In this document: positions 21,839-32,394 of the stretch, piece after piece
Layout of the letters: each line of letters opens with the position of its first letter
Numbering within the stretch: position 1 is the stretch's first letter
DNA from: Phyto melanocephala
Lineage: Eukaryota > Arthropoda > Insecta > Diptera > Rhinophoridae
DNA length: 64,000 nt
Direction: 5' to 3'
Assembly (NCBI GenBank): GCA_941918925.1
Contig: OW799235.1
Span: 42,996,701-43,060,700 of the forward strand
Notes under the pieces: model-generated
Told to the model about the DNA's origin: nothing
The model's input: the letters and a program-made list of their open reading frames with translations, nothing else
Database searches by the model: none
Position numbers and translations under genes: made by a program

Positions 21839-23020
21839 TGTAGTAAAATTTAGAAATTTGGAAATTGAATTCAGCTTACCTCTGATATTTTATAATTTTT
21901 GTTTTTAGTATATAAGAAATTTTTGTATTAAGGTAAAAAATTTTTTTTGTATTAATTGTATTTTTATTATTCTGTTAGATTTTAGTGTAACGTATAAAAG
22001 AAAAATAGTATAATTAGTCAGATAATATAAAAAAAAATTGTTTAGTTTAATTTTATTTTAATAAATATGTATAAAATTTTGATTTGAAGAAAAAATAGTA
22101 ACATGTTATTGGCAAAAAAAAAAGGTAAAGGCATGAAGGTAAGGTAAAGGTTGGAAGAGTAGAGTGGGTTTTGGGTCACGAAACAGATTTGTTGAGGACA
22201 TTATCGTGACATTGTTGAGTGGGCAATATATTTAAGAGCATGACATCTGCTCTTATACAGGTCAATGGTTTGTTTCTTTGTTTGTTTAGTTTTTTTTTAT
22301 TGTGTATTTGTGAGATTTTTTTTATGTGCAGTGTACCCAGTGAGGAGGGTTGGGACCAGAGTACGAAAACAAACAAATGGAAACGTTTCCAATAGTTTTG
22401 TTTCGATCATTTCAGAGAGTGAAAACAAAACGAAACAAAACCCAGGATAACGGTACATGCATTTTCTTTTGTATTGTTTTGTACTATGAGTGCAAACAAA
22501 CCCAGAATCGAAAAGTACTCAGCTTCAATATGTAACATGCAAAACAATACAGTACAATACTTTCTGCAAACGTTTGCTGATTGATTTGCTTTTTACATGA
22601 AGAAATCTACATGTTTATTGCTGAGTTTTTTAACATTTTACCTACCTACATTAATTTTATGATCCTAATAACGATATGAAGTCACTAACTATAGCTTGCG
22701 AATTGGCAATGGTGCATTGTTATTATGATTGTTATAATCTTTTTATTCTGCAAACGTTTCATTCTTGTTTCGTACTCAAACGAAACATACCGTCAAAGCA
22801 AAGCCAAAGAACAAAACCCAAATTGTTTTGTTTATGCTCTTTTGCATTGAAAAGTTTGTGGTTTTGTTTTGCTCGCAAACAAAACGATTCATAAAAATGT
22901 AAAAGTTTCTGACTTAGATGATTTGTACCGTGTTTCGTTTATTTTCGTTCACTGGTTGGGACCCTCTGAGATATGCTACGGTGCTATTCGGCAACCTTAC
23001 TGGTCACTACGGCTGTAACA
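21839..23020 (+). repeat. 3' LTR of gypsy element 1, split by a MITE
   Basis: Collinear with the 5' LTR from TGTAG at 21839 to GGTTGGGACC, then interrupted by 22357-22954, then resuming at CCTCTGAGATATGC and ending TGTAACA at 23020. Without the insertion and its duplication it is about 576 bp. Confidence 0.85.
22357..22954. mobile_element. hAT-type MITE in the gypsy 3' LTR
   Basis: Ends are CAGAGTACGAAAACAAAC on the left and, inverted, CAGTGAACGAAAATAAAC on the right. The flanks GTTGGGAC at 22349-22356 and 22955-22962 are a perfect 8-bp duplication of LTR sequence, and the 5' LTR shows the empty site. CAG-starting ends with 8-bp duplication are the hAT signature. The 598-bp body has many AAACGAAAC/AAACAAAAC-type subterminal motifs and no transposase. 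Confidence 0.92.
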
Positions 23021-23950
23021 CAAGTACAAGTGTCCGTGAGTTGATAGCTGCATTCTGCGATACTAATTAATAATAATTTTTTTCATGTCGACAAATCGTT
23101 TTGATGGCACACCCTTATTGGACCGTTCACTTTTTCTTGGTGACTGACCTTCCATGCGTTGTAAAGGGACAATTAGTTTGACGTGTACAAAAATAAACAA
23201 ATTACAAACAAAGTTGCAAATACGTCACGGACTACGAAGACAATACCACAGTGTCCAATGAGTAAAAAAAAATGGTGAAATCGCCGCTAAATTCCGAAAA
23301 ACAATTGCGCCCAATAGAATAAAGATGTCGAAATAAAAAACTATCAAAAATCCTTTGGATGTTGAGTAATTTATTCCCTAAACAAAGTAAAAACAATTAC
23401 AAAAAACAAGAAAAAAATCTTAAAACTAATTAAAAAGGAAAACTTACATTTGTTGGATATCTAATCTCTTGGACGACAAGTACTGACTGATACAAACATA
23501 TAAATTTACAAATTGTTAAAAATATAGAAAAAAGATGGCTACAAATTTAGACACTTAACAAACATTGAAATATTGGCCACTAGCCAGGCAAATAATAAGT
23601 TTTAGTTAAGCTTTCAAATTGAGTAATAACAAATTATTATTTTTTGTTTGGTAGACGGCATTTAAACATATTATTATCTTCGGCAGCATTATTGCTGGCA
23701 GACCATACAAAAAGTTTTTCATACTATATGTAACATCTAGACTCGGGACTTGTTCTTTAATTTAACTGTATATACGAACATTACCACAGGAAAATTGTTA
23801 GTTTCAATTAAATCAAGTTCATCGAAGAGTTTAATGGTTTTTTTTAACTATGTATATATGGTATTGCACATAAATCGATCAAACAGGAACGAAACTAAAA
23901 AGCTGCAGAACGGGTTATAAAAATATATCAAATATTTGCAAATTTTTATC
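23021..23950. other. No recognised feature
   Basis: AT-rich sequence to the right of gypsy element 1. I see no coding frame, repeat or RNA gene in it. Confidence 0.5.
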
Positions 23951-24249
23951 ATATTTTTTTATTTTTATTTATTTATTTATTTATTTAGTTTTCTGGATTC
24001 GAGATCCTTACAGATTTTTAGACAGTACAAATTAGTTAAATACTTTTTGTTATTCAAGATAAAATTTATTTTAGATTTTACAATATTAACGTTTAAAGAA
24101 AAATCAACATATTGATAAAATTTAAATTCAGTACAAATTCTTAAAAACAGATCAGAGTTGGCATAATTTCTTCTGAAAACTTTGACAGATAGTGGGTAAA
24201 AATAAGGTGTAGAACGAGATGGTACATTAAAAGAGATCAGAGCATACAT
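23951..24249 (-). pseudogene. CR1/Jockey-like LINE 3' end remnant
   Basis: The minus-strand frame from 24249 gives FNVPSRSTPYFYPLSVKV and FRRNYANSDLFLRICTEF, a pattern I associate with the C terminus of CR1/Jockey-like reverse transcriptases. It ends in a (TAAA)n-type tail at 23951-23985. A weaker copy of the same block lies at 41860-42130, and the LINE at 34990-37690 may be the same family without this end. Confidence 0.55.
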
Positions 24250-24752
24250 TTCCTTTTATTAAGTTGAGAACAAACGTGACATTTAGCATCGTTTGTCATG
24301 TGGCTCGTTTTAGGGTTAAGGTAGTGAATGAAAGTGGAAGAAGATAAACATTTGAGGAAAATTGAAACTCAGCTGGTGCAAGAAAAAAGTATGTAAAAAA
24401 GAAGTCGGAAAATGTTTAAAAAGGCGGGAAAAATAGAAAGGGAAATTTGAGTAAAAGGAGTTTTTTTTTTGAAGTTTAAGATGGAGAGGAAATTTTCGTG
24501 AAGAGAAGAAAAAGTGCTAGTGGAAAAAAAAGTTTTTTTGTTTTTTTCTGAAACAGACAAATTGAATTTGAAAAGAAAATGTAAAATTAATTTGTTTTGT
24601 ATTTAATTTTAATGAAGAAATTTTATATATAAAATAAAAATATTATAAAAGAAGAATATTATGAAATAAAAATATTGAAAAATAAAATATAAAAAAAAAT
24701 ATGAATATTGTTTAAAAGAAATAAAAAAAAAAAGAAAATTTCGTTTTATTTA
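24250..24752. other. No recognised feature
   Basis: AT-rich sequence with A runs between the LINE remnant and the Tigger-type element. Nothing supported. Confidence 0.5.
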
Positions 24753-25071
24753 CAGTCAAAGCCCGGTATAGTGAATACTCGACTTAACGAAAACGCGATA
24801 TAACGTACGATCAAAAATTTTACATTGACTACCTTATATTACGAACATATCAAAAAACTCAAACAAAAAGTAAACGCTAAAAATAAAACAAATAAAAAAT
24901 GTGTGTAAATATTTACATGTTATTAAAAAACAATAGAAAAGAGAACCTAAAACGGTAAAATACCGTTTGTTTTTCAATAAATACTCATTTGATATTTGCG
25001 TATGCGCTGATGCCAAAAGCATTTTAGCACGTTTTTTATCAGGTTGTTAAGAGTTTCAGCGTAAATTAAGA

Positions 25072-27143
25072 ATGGGAAACAGAAAAAGAATTTATTTAAG
25101 TGAACAAATGAAAATTTTGGATGACTGTAAAAAGACCGTAGTGCAATTTCACAGGAATATGGGATTCCAAAATCTTCAATGTGCACATTAAAGAAAATTA
25201 AAGACAAAATTGTGTGAAATCTAGAAGCTACCAAATATGGATAAAAGAACCGTCGATCGCTTAAAAAAGGTGAGTGCCCAAATATGGAGGCAAAGCTGTT
25301 CGATTGGTTTCTGAATCAAAGGAAGAAGTTTGTACCAGTAATTGGAATAGCACTGAAAGCAAAAGCCATTGAAATACAAAACAAATTTTGTAAAGGTGGG
25401 TTAAACACAGGTGATGGTTGGTTAGCTAGATTCAAAAAAAGATACGGCATTAGACTTCTTAAGGAATCCGATGAAAACTTATCATCAAGAGAGGATTCAG
25501 AAGAACCATTTAAACAAGAATTGCAAAATGCTTTAAGAAAGAACCATTTAACTCATGGTGTACTTTTCAATGGTGACGAAACGGGACTTTATTGAAAAAT
25601 GATTCCTAACAAAGCATTAGAACATGCTGGGGAAATTACAGCTCCAGGAAGGAAAATATCAAAAAAAAAAAAGAGTTACCTTACTACTCTGTGCAAATGC
25701 TTCGGCACAAAAAAAAGATAAAATCTCTTCTTATTGGAAAGGCTGAAAAGCCGAGCTCATTTCGAAACAAAGTTTTAAACTTTTTTAGAATCCAATAATC
25801 TGCAATGAAGGCTTTGTTAATTCTTGATAACGCTCCAAGTCACCCTCCTCCAGAAAAGCTTGTTAAATTGACAAACGATTGAAAAATATGGACAATTTAT
25901 ATGCCTCCAAACGTGACACTTCTTTTCCAACCAATGGATCAAAATGCTATTCGTTTAGTAAAATTACAATTTAGGAATAGTCTTCTAGCCAAAATGGTGT
26001 CATCTGAAGCAGAAAATTGTGTTTTTTTTAAACCTTTTACTCTTTATGATGCAACATCCATGATTGCTTTGGCTTGGCATAATTTAAAGCAAGATACATT
26101 AGCAAAGTGCTGGAATAAAATGAGGAGCCGCAGAACAAAAGGTGCTTTTTCGCTCATTTCAAATTTTTGGGAAATTGAGATTTATTTTTTTCGCCACTTT
26201 AAAAAACTGCAAGAACCTGCAAATGCTAACAAGTATTTTACTTATCTACAGATGCATCTAACTGTCATAAGTCACCCTATTAAATATTAAGGATGTTTGA
26301 TATAATTCCATTTTTATTTCGGAAAAAGCACCTTTTGTAAAAAAGAAAGCAAAAAAGCACCTTTTGTTAAAAAAAGTAAAAAAGCACGTTCTGTTAATAG
26401 AAGGAAAAAGTATATTTTGTAATGCGAATACACATAAATGACGATAAAATTTTGACTGAATGTGGTTAAACCTGATCTAATATATTAAAAAATGTTAAGC
26501 TAAGTATAATTTTATTGTCGTTTTATTAAATAAAATTGCAACCTAAACATTTCTTTCTTAGCCTTAAATTAAATACATATGAAATTTGTTAAATAGTTAA
26601 ACTCTTGTTCCAACATCTTCTTCTATGCAAGAACATCCAATATTTACCAAAATAATGACTGATTTTCACTCCAGTCTTTACCAAACTGTTTCATTAAAAG
26701 ACTTTCCACAAAGACTTTAACATCTGATTAATTTTACTTTAACTGTAGTTTGGTTTGATCATTAAAGTAAAAAGTGAAACTACACAAACATTATGGGAAA
26801 AGAACCTTTTGATAAAAAATAATCAAAAAAGCACCTTTTGTTAAGCATAAATTTTTTAAAACCCTTTTACTTTGTAAAAAAAAATAATAATAATGCAAAC
26901 TTGATTGTTTCTACAAGATTTCAACCTAAATATTATAAAAATACCAAAAAACCAATTTTTCGCGAAATGCGAAAAAGCACCTTTTGTTCTGCGGCTCCTC
27001 AAATATTGTATTCCGGTAATTTGGAGTTTGACGAGAAAGATGAGATCCCACTGCCAAAGAATATGCAACAAGAAGAATTTGTGTACATGAGACGCGGAAT
27101 AAGACTCTTGAGTTCAGTTTTTCCAAACGCAAGCTATTTTTAA
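25072..27143 (+). pseudogene. Tigger/pogo-type transposase, broken and interrupted
   Basis: ATG at 25072 begins MGNRKRIYLSEQMKILDDC, the first helix-turn-helix, then shifts. From 25284 a CENP-B-like DNA-binding block is open (LFDWFLNQRKKFVPV, GWLARFKKRYGIRLL). The catalytic domain keeps D in FNGDETGLY, D in ALLILDNAPSHP and D in QPMDQNAI, the DDD set of this family. Between the first two, sequence is deleted and frames change near 25690 and 25790. A MITE splits the 3' part at 26121. After it the frame resumes with LYSGNLEFDEKDEIPLP and ends at 27143. Shifts, a deletion, several stops and the insertion make it non-functional. Confidence 0.85.
26122..27000. mobile_element. MITE with AAAT duplication inside the Tigger transposase
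   Basis: Ends are perfect inverted repeats starting GAGGAGCCGCAGAACAAAAG, about 35 bp. AAAT at 26118-26121 is repeated at 27001-27004. Removing the insert and one AAAT restores the transposase reading CWNKILYS exactly, so the borders are secure. The motif AAAGCACCTTTTGTT from the terminus recurs inside at about 26325, 26360, 26385, 26805 and 26830 as subterminal repeats. No transposase is encoded. A 4-bp duplication occurs in Sola and Chapaev groups among others; I cannot choose. Confidence 0.9.
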
Positions 27144-27441
27144 ACACTTTTTTAAAATTTTTATCATTTTAACCTTTTTATGCTTTTTAACTAAGATATT
27201 TTTCATTATGGACGATTTAATAAACTGAATTTAAACTGGGGCATATATGTACAAATATATATTCTCAACTTATTTCTGTATATCTTATGTTAATTTTAAA
27301 AAATAAGGAGTACAAAATAAAGTAAACACGTACAAAACTTATTTATTTTTTTAGTTTTGAAAATTTGATATTGCAAAAATAAATATTAATTAACATAATT
27401 TGATCTTTTTATGTTAACCTAATAAAATTACTATAAAATAA

Positions 27442-28226
27442 CGGCCATATGTATAAAAACTTATAACAGGCTTATAAGTCGTTTTTAAGCAAAATTCACT
27501 ATTGTTGCATTCATAAACCATTAATAGACTTATAAACCTTTTATAAACCATTTATAAAATCAAAAATTTTATTGTTTGATTTACCCTTCTTTAAACCAAA
27601 AATAAGGCGACATTTCATGCATAATTGGCGTTAAACAAAATTTTTAAAGAAATTTTGTAAAAAAAATTTAAGAAAAAGTAATTGAAATATTAAAATTGAT
27701 TAGATTAACACATTTCGACTTATAGATAAGTGCAATATATACAAAAGAAAATAATAAATTTAACATATTTGAAATTAAATAAAATTAAAAAATTATAATA
27801 GTGATGTGAGAAAAACGTAAACAAACTTTTAAGCCGAATACTTTTCTTATTTTTATTAACAAAATAGGTAAATAATTAATATTTGTATTATAATTTTTGC
27901 TCAAAAATTTTCATTTACCAAAGTTATATACTTTTGATTTTTTCGATGTTGTTTTTGTGCTTTAATTTTATAAAAAATGTTACCTTTACTTGATACCCGG
28001 ATAAATCTTATAGTAATTATAAGCACCACTAACAATAAAATGACAACTAAATATAAAAAGCGTTGCCATACATACTAATAAAATCACTACAAACATTTAA
28101 TAACTATAAAAGGTTTATTGTACGTTTATAAATACAAATTCTTATTAGTGGTTTATAACACAAAAAGCGTTTAATAACTATTGTACACTATAACCATAAA
28201 ATAACTACTTTTTATGCATATAGCCG
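27442..28226. mobile_element. Probable PIF/Harbinger-like MITE inside the Tigger element
   Basis: CGGCCATATGTATAAAAA on the left pairs with the inverted right end CGGCTATATGCATAAAAA. TAA lies on both outer sides, fitting the 3-bp TWA duplication of PIF/Harbinger. The body has repeated TTATAAACC and GTTTATAA motifs and no gene. Confidence 0.6.
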
Positions 28227-28309
28227 TAAATCTTTTCGATATAACGAATTATTCGATATAACGAAAGAGCCTGACAATATATTATTCGTTAAACCGAGCT
28301 TCGACTGTA

Positions 28310-29211
28310 TTTAAATAATCAAAATCATACATACATATATACATACACACACATTGTTTTTTTATACAACACAAAAAAAATTACATAAGTATATCAAATT
28401 TTTAATGAGTTTAATGTGATAATCGCAACAACAACACAATAAATACATAAGTACACCAAACATAAACATCGATACACTACAAATAACCAATTATAAATAT
28501 CCTCCAACACATCCTGGCTACACCGTTTGGTACACATCAGAGGCTCCCAACCTCAGGGGTATTACACCAATTGTTATACGCGAACAGACTATAGACAGCT
28601 GCGGACTGAAATAGAGGAAAAGACAAGTCGGTAAAGTAATTGTGGATATTTAGATACTACCTTTTTGTGTGGCCCAAAGTTGGCTATTGTGCGGTGACGA
28701 AAGAAAATAGTGAGCTCATTATATTTTCGTCCCTGGCGGATAATTGTGAATCCCACATTTGGGAGCCCTTGTGTTTTTTTCTGGGTGACGGACTTTAGAC
28801 AAGACGTGACACATGGCCTGAGTGGTGTAGAGATATCCAACGATGAAGTAGACTAAAATAAAGGTAAGTGAGAAAATCTAAGCTGTAGGGGCAAATATAA
28901 GTAGGGGCAAATCAGTATATAAATGGCCGTAGATTTGCCATGGTTAGGGGTGGGCAGGCCAATGCAGCATTCCACCAGCTGCAGGCTAGGAAGTTGAATA
29001 CCAAAGCGTAGCCATAAGAGAACCAGGGGACACAAACTGAGGGTTGAAGTTCTGTTTTGTTTTACTTACTTTTTTTTTGCTCAGTGTCTTGTGGATGGCT
29101 TGATGGCGAACCTCACGCGCTCTACCGGAGTAACCGGACAACTCCAGCTTGTTTTTATTTTTAGCGCTGCCATCAGTCATTCACCAGGCTTGGCCCAAGA
29201 GACACTTGACA
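28310..29211 (+). repeat. 5' LTR region of gypsy element 2, left border unknown
   Basis: The right end GAGACACTTGACA lies four bases before the PBS, the same spacing as in gypsy element 1. A TATA-like TATATAAATGG occurs near 28915. The left part (28330-28500) is AT-rich with ACAT microsatellite and may be flanking DNA. Confidence 0.5.
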
Positions 29212-29215
29212 AAAA

Positions 29216-29230
29216 TGGCGCCCAACAATG
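29216..29230 (+). other. Primer binding site of gypsy element 2
   Basis: TGGCGCCCAACAATG, again the tRNA-Lys-type primer site. Its first eleven bases match the site of gypsy element 1 except at the last position. Confidence 0.72.
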
Positions 29231-29992
29231 GGGGCCCGAAATTCGGGTTTCCTTTTTCAGTTTCGTTTTTTTTACTTTTTGTTTGTCGTTGAGTAGAGGT
29301 CATCTTTTTAGCGTAAGTCATACTAAAACCAATCCATCAAGGTTGTTTAGTATTTGCGACGTTAAGGAGATGATCCTGCAGGATGAGAAATAGAAAGGCT
29401 TGCTATTTCTCGGGTTTCGAGAGCACCTGTAAGTCACATTATTACAAAATTAATATTTGAGTAACGTTACCTACAATGTTTTCGAAAACAGAGTAACAAG
29501 CAAGAAAACGTTAATTTAAAGTAGATTACAATAGCCAAAAAGTTATACTCACCGAGCTGGAATTTTTCAGTGGATAAGTCGTGAAACAAACGCTTTCACA
29601 AGAGGTTTTCATTGTCGATCTGCTGCAAAATTCTAGTTTGGTGAAGTTTAACCTACCAGTTTTTTTCAACTCAATCCTCAGTTTTGATACCTAGAAAATA
29701 AAAGAAGTAAAAACGTTTTGGTATTTAATTTCTCTAGCCAGTAATTTGACCCTACAGTTTAGAAAAATATCTCACTTTCTTGAAATTTTGAAAAAAGAAA
29801 GAATAATTTATATATTTTTTTTATAGTGTGTGTACTTGTGTATGAAACTAAAATAATATATTTGAATTTAATAAATCAATTTTCAGCTTGGTTCGAATTT
29901 TTAATTTTGAAATTTAGCTTTTTTTGGCTTTGAATTGAAATATTTGATAAACGTTTTTTTAAACATTTTTAGTTTGTGTTTTGATATTTTAT
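29231..29992 (+). other. Leader of gypsy element 2 before the mini-me insertion
   Basis: Non-coding AT-rich leader, no feature recognised beyond its position between PBS and gag. Confidence 0.45.
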
Positions 29993-30735
29993 TTTTATAC
30001 CCTTCACCTGTGGTGTACAAGGGTATATATAGCTTTGTCATTCCGTTTGTAATTTCTACAATTTTCATTTCCGACCCCATAAAGTATATATTTTCTGAAA
30101 GCTTATGAATAGAGGAGTCGATTAAGCCCTGACCGTCTGTCCGTCTGCCCGTCTGTCCGTGTGTTGGTTGAAATCAACTTTTAGAAGCAACTATATGTTC
30201 CTTAGATCTATATATGGTATCAATCTCTTGGAAATATCCAGGAATGAATCGCTATTGAAATTCAGCACAATCGCCCCATAACTTTCTGAGATATGAGCAA
30301 AAAACCACGACCACCTCGTTTTTTTTCACAATTACAACAACAACATGCATACATACATACATGTAAAAAACATACCAAACAAAAAAAATTAAAAAAAAAA
30401 AAATATTAAAATTAAGAAAAAAATAATAAAAAAAACTAAAAAAAAAATTTTAAAAAAATTAAAAAAATTTTTTAAAAATTTTTCTAAAAAAATTTTTTAA
30501 AAAAATTTAAAAAAAAATATAAAAAAAATAATAAAATATAAATAATATATTAAATAAAATAAAATAAAATTTTTTTGGCTCAGCTGGGATTCGATGCCAC
30601 ATTTATTCTAACGTGTACGTATGCACGTATTTTATATGGGATGAATGGTGATACAAACAATTGTTATTGCATGACTACACGTTGTGAAGGGTTTATAAGA
30701 CTCGGCACGGCCGAATATAGCACTGTTACTTGTTC
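29993..30735 (+). mobile_element. mini-me/DINE-like element, copy A
   Basis: Starts TATACCCTTCACC with a hairpin-like GGTGTACAAGGGTATA and contains a GTCY array (GTCTGTCCGTCTGCCCGTCT) near 30138. It ends CACGGCCGAATATAGCACTG and TTACTTGTT. These parts recur in copies B, C and D. (GTCY)n and TA-rich proto-microsatellites define mini-me/DINE-type non-autonomous elements of flies. The A-rich core 30365-30625 is inverted relative to copies B and C. Confidence 0.8.
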
Positions 30736-30871
30736 TTTCAGCATTTGGCTGTTTTCATTATTTAGTTTTTTATTAATTTTTTTTTGTTTTTAGGATTTCG
30801 TTTTTTATTAAAGTTTTTATTATTTTTTTTATTTTTTATTTATTTATTTATTTTCCTCTAGGCCAGTCCTC

Positions 30872-32365
30872 GGTGGAAACGGCGCTAATTTACCACCTAT
30901 AACAACAACTACAACAATTGTAACGTACACACCACATAGTGCTAATTCTGCTCAAATAAAGGCACAGTATGCTTTACCAAATCCTATAGTGGAAGCTGAA
31001 GGTAGCATTACGTCACCGGAATACAGCAGCCTGACAGTTAGAAATGTACGTCAAGAATTCCGTAGCAGTGTGGCTGCAAATCAACTACCAGCTAGATCTG
31101 TAGTACCAGACTTGCAGAATTTGGTAGAGTCTACTGTTGGTCTAAGACAGGCAGATATGATGCGTTCAATGGAAGAACGTTTACGTGAGATAGTACCTCG
31201 TATTGTAGCAGATAGTATTCGTTCGTTATCTGCAAGTTCTATGGCACAGGTACCGCCTAATCAACCTCAACCAATTAATACTGGGAGGCAACCAACACAA
31301 ATGGTGAGAGATCAGCCACCAATGGCGAATGTTAATATGCAGCCTATCCCATCAATAAGGCAACAGCCAAATATTGTCGATCATCAGCCATCTGGGAGGC
31401 CGCAGTTTCATCCACCAACTCAAGCATTTCATCAACACCAGTTTAATCGCTCACAGCCTAGCCACAACGCATCACATTTTCAGCCGCTCGACGTAAACAA
31501 TAGTACGTTTAACCAACACAACGTACAAGCACATTTTTACCCACCAGCATATAATTTCGATGCTAATCGTAGTCCAGGGTTGGATGAATGGGGTGTTAAT
31601 TTTGACGGCAGCTCAAAAACAATGGGTGCGCAAGAATTCGTTTTACGTGTGGAAGAAATGCGCAAAGACTATGGTAGCAGTTGGTCTGAAGTTATGACAC
31701 ATTTTCATCAACTGTTATCAGGTGATGCACTTGAGTGGTACTGGATGCAGAGGCGTCTCCAGCCAACTAACTCATGGGATGAATTGAAAAATGCTAATGT
31801 GAGCCGTTTTAGGCGCTTTAACAGCGATATTGAAATTCATCGGCAAATAATGGACCGTCGCCAAATTCCTCAGGAGTCTTTTGAGGACTATTATAATGCT
31901 GTACTGAGACTACATAGCCAACAAAATAAACCGATAAGTGAGCTCGAACTAATAGATATTATGAAGACAAATTTACGTACCTCTATGGCGCAATTAGTTT
32001 TTCTAATTCGCATGTTTGGCCTGAGTCATTTCCGCCAGGAATGCAAAAAGGCAGAGTCGCTTTTGCAGACACAGCGACAGGCATATGGTCAACGTCAGTT
32101 CCATCAGCGGGTCCATGAATTGGAATGGAATGAAAACGTAAGCGTAGATGTTGATGCTTTAGCCAGTACCACAAAATACGTCTGCTGGAATTGCAGAAAA
32201 CCTGGCCATGGCTACATGGACTGTCCATCATCAACAAGGCGTCTGTTTTGTTTTAAATGTGGTATGGACAACACTGTTACACCCAAGTGTCCAAGGTGTA
32301 CGGGAAACCGGAGGCCGGACCCGTTCATGATTGGGGAACAGCGTCCGAATCCCACCGCCCAGTAA
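30872..32365 (+). pseudogene. Gypsy element 2 gag (over 458 codons, start lost)
   Basis: The frame is open from upstream of 30872 to a TAA at 32363-32365 but has no ATG at its front, because the mini-me sits before it. The N-terminal half is proline- and glutamine-rich. A capsid-like domain follows (GLDEWGVNFDGSSK, YGSSWSEVMTHFHQLL, SFEDYYNAVLRLHSQQ). The nucleocapsid has CWNCRKPGHGYMDC, a proper CCHC knuckle, and CFKCGMDNTVTPKCPRC. CTCTAG before 30878, after a long pyrimidine run, could be a splice acceptor, which would explain the missing start; that is speculation. This is the best preserved gag in the window. Confidence 0.78.
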
Positions 32366-32394
32366 ACACACTGGAGGATTTTAACAGCCTAGAG

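Larger units (their letters stand above)
8149..23020 (+). mobile_element. Ty3/gypsy element 1 with both LTRs, opened by nested insertions
   Basis: Two long copies of the same LTR, 8149-8742 and 21839-23020, both starting TGTAGTAAAA and ending GGCTGTAACA, enclose a PBS, gag and pol. Removing the long-TIR transposon, the LOA-type LINE and the hAT-type MITE leaves an element of about 7.3 kb, normal for gypsy. The PBS begins TGGCGCCCAA, a tRNA-Lys type used by Ulysses/Osvaldo-like fly elements; that clade name is a guess. No matching target duplication is visible: the left flank ends TACAG and the right begins CAAGT. All genes are broken. Confidence 0.82.
24753..28307 (+). mobile_element. Tigger/pogo-type Tc1-mariner transposon with two nested MITEs
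   Basis: The left end reads CAGTCAAAGCCCGGTATA and the inverted right end CAGTCGAAGCTCGGTTTA, with TA on each side (24751-24752, 28308-28309). CAGT-starting ends with TA duplication are typical of pogo/Tigger. A CENP-B-like transposase pseudogene lies inside. Two other elements, 26122-27000 and 27442-28226, have inserted into it, so the original was about 1.9 kb. The copy is dead. Confidence 0.88.

Noticed and set aside
8144..23025. Target duplication of gypsy element 1
   Set aside because: TACAG on the left and CAAGT on the right do not match at any tested length, so no duplication is claimed.
28310..28500. Exact start of the gypsy 2 LTR
   Set aside because: Several TGT words are possible starts, but without a second LTR copy none can be supported.
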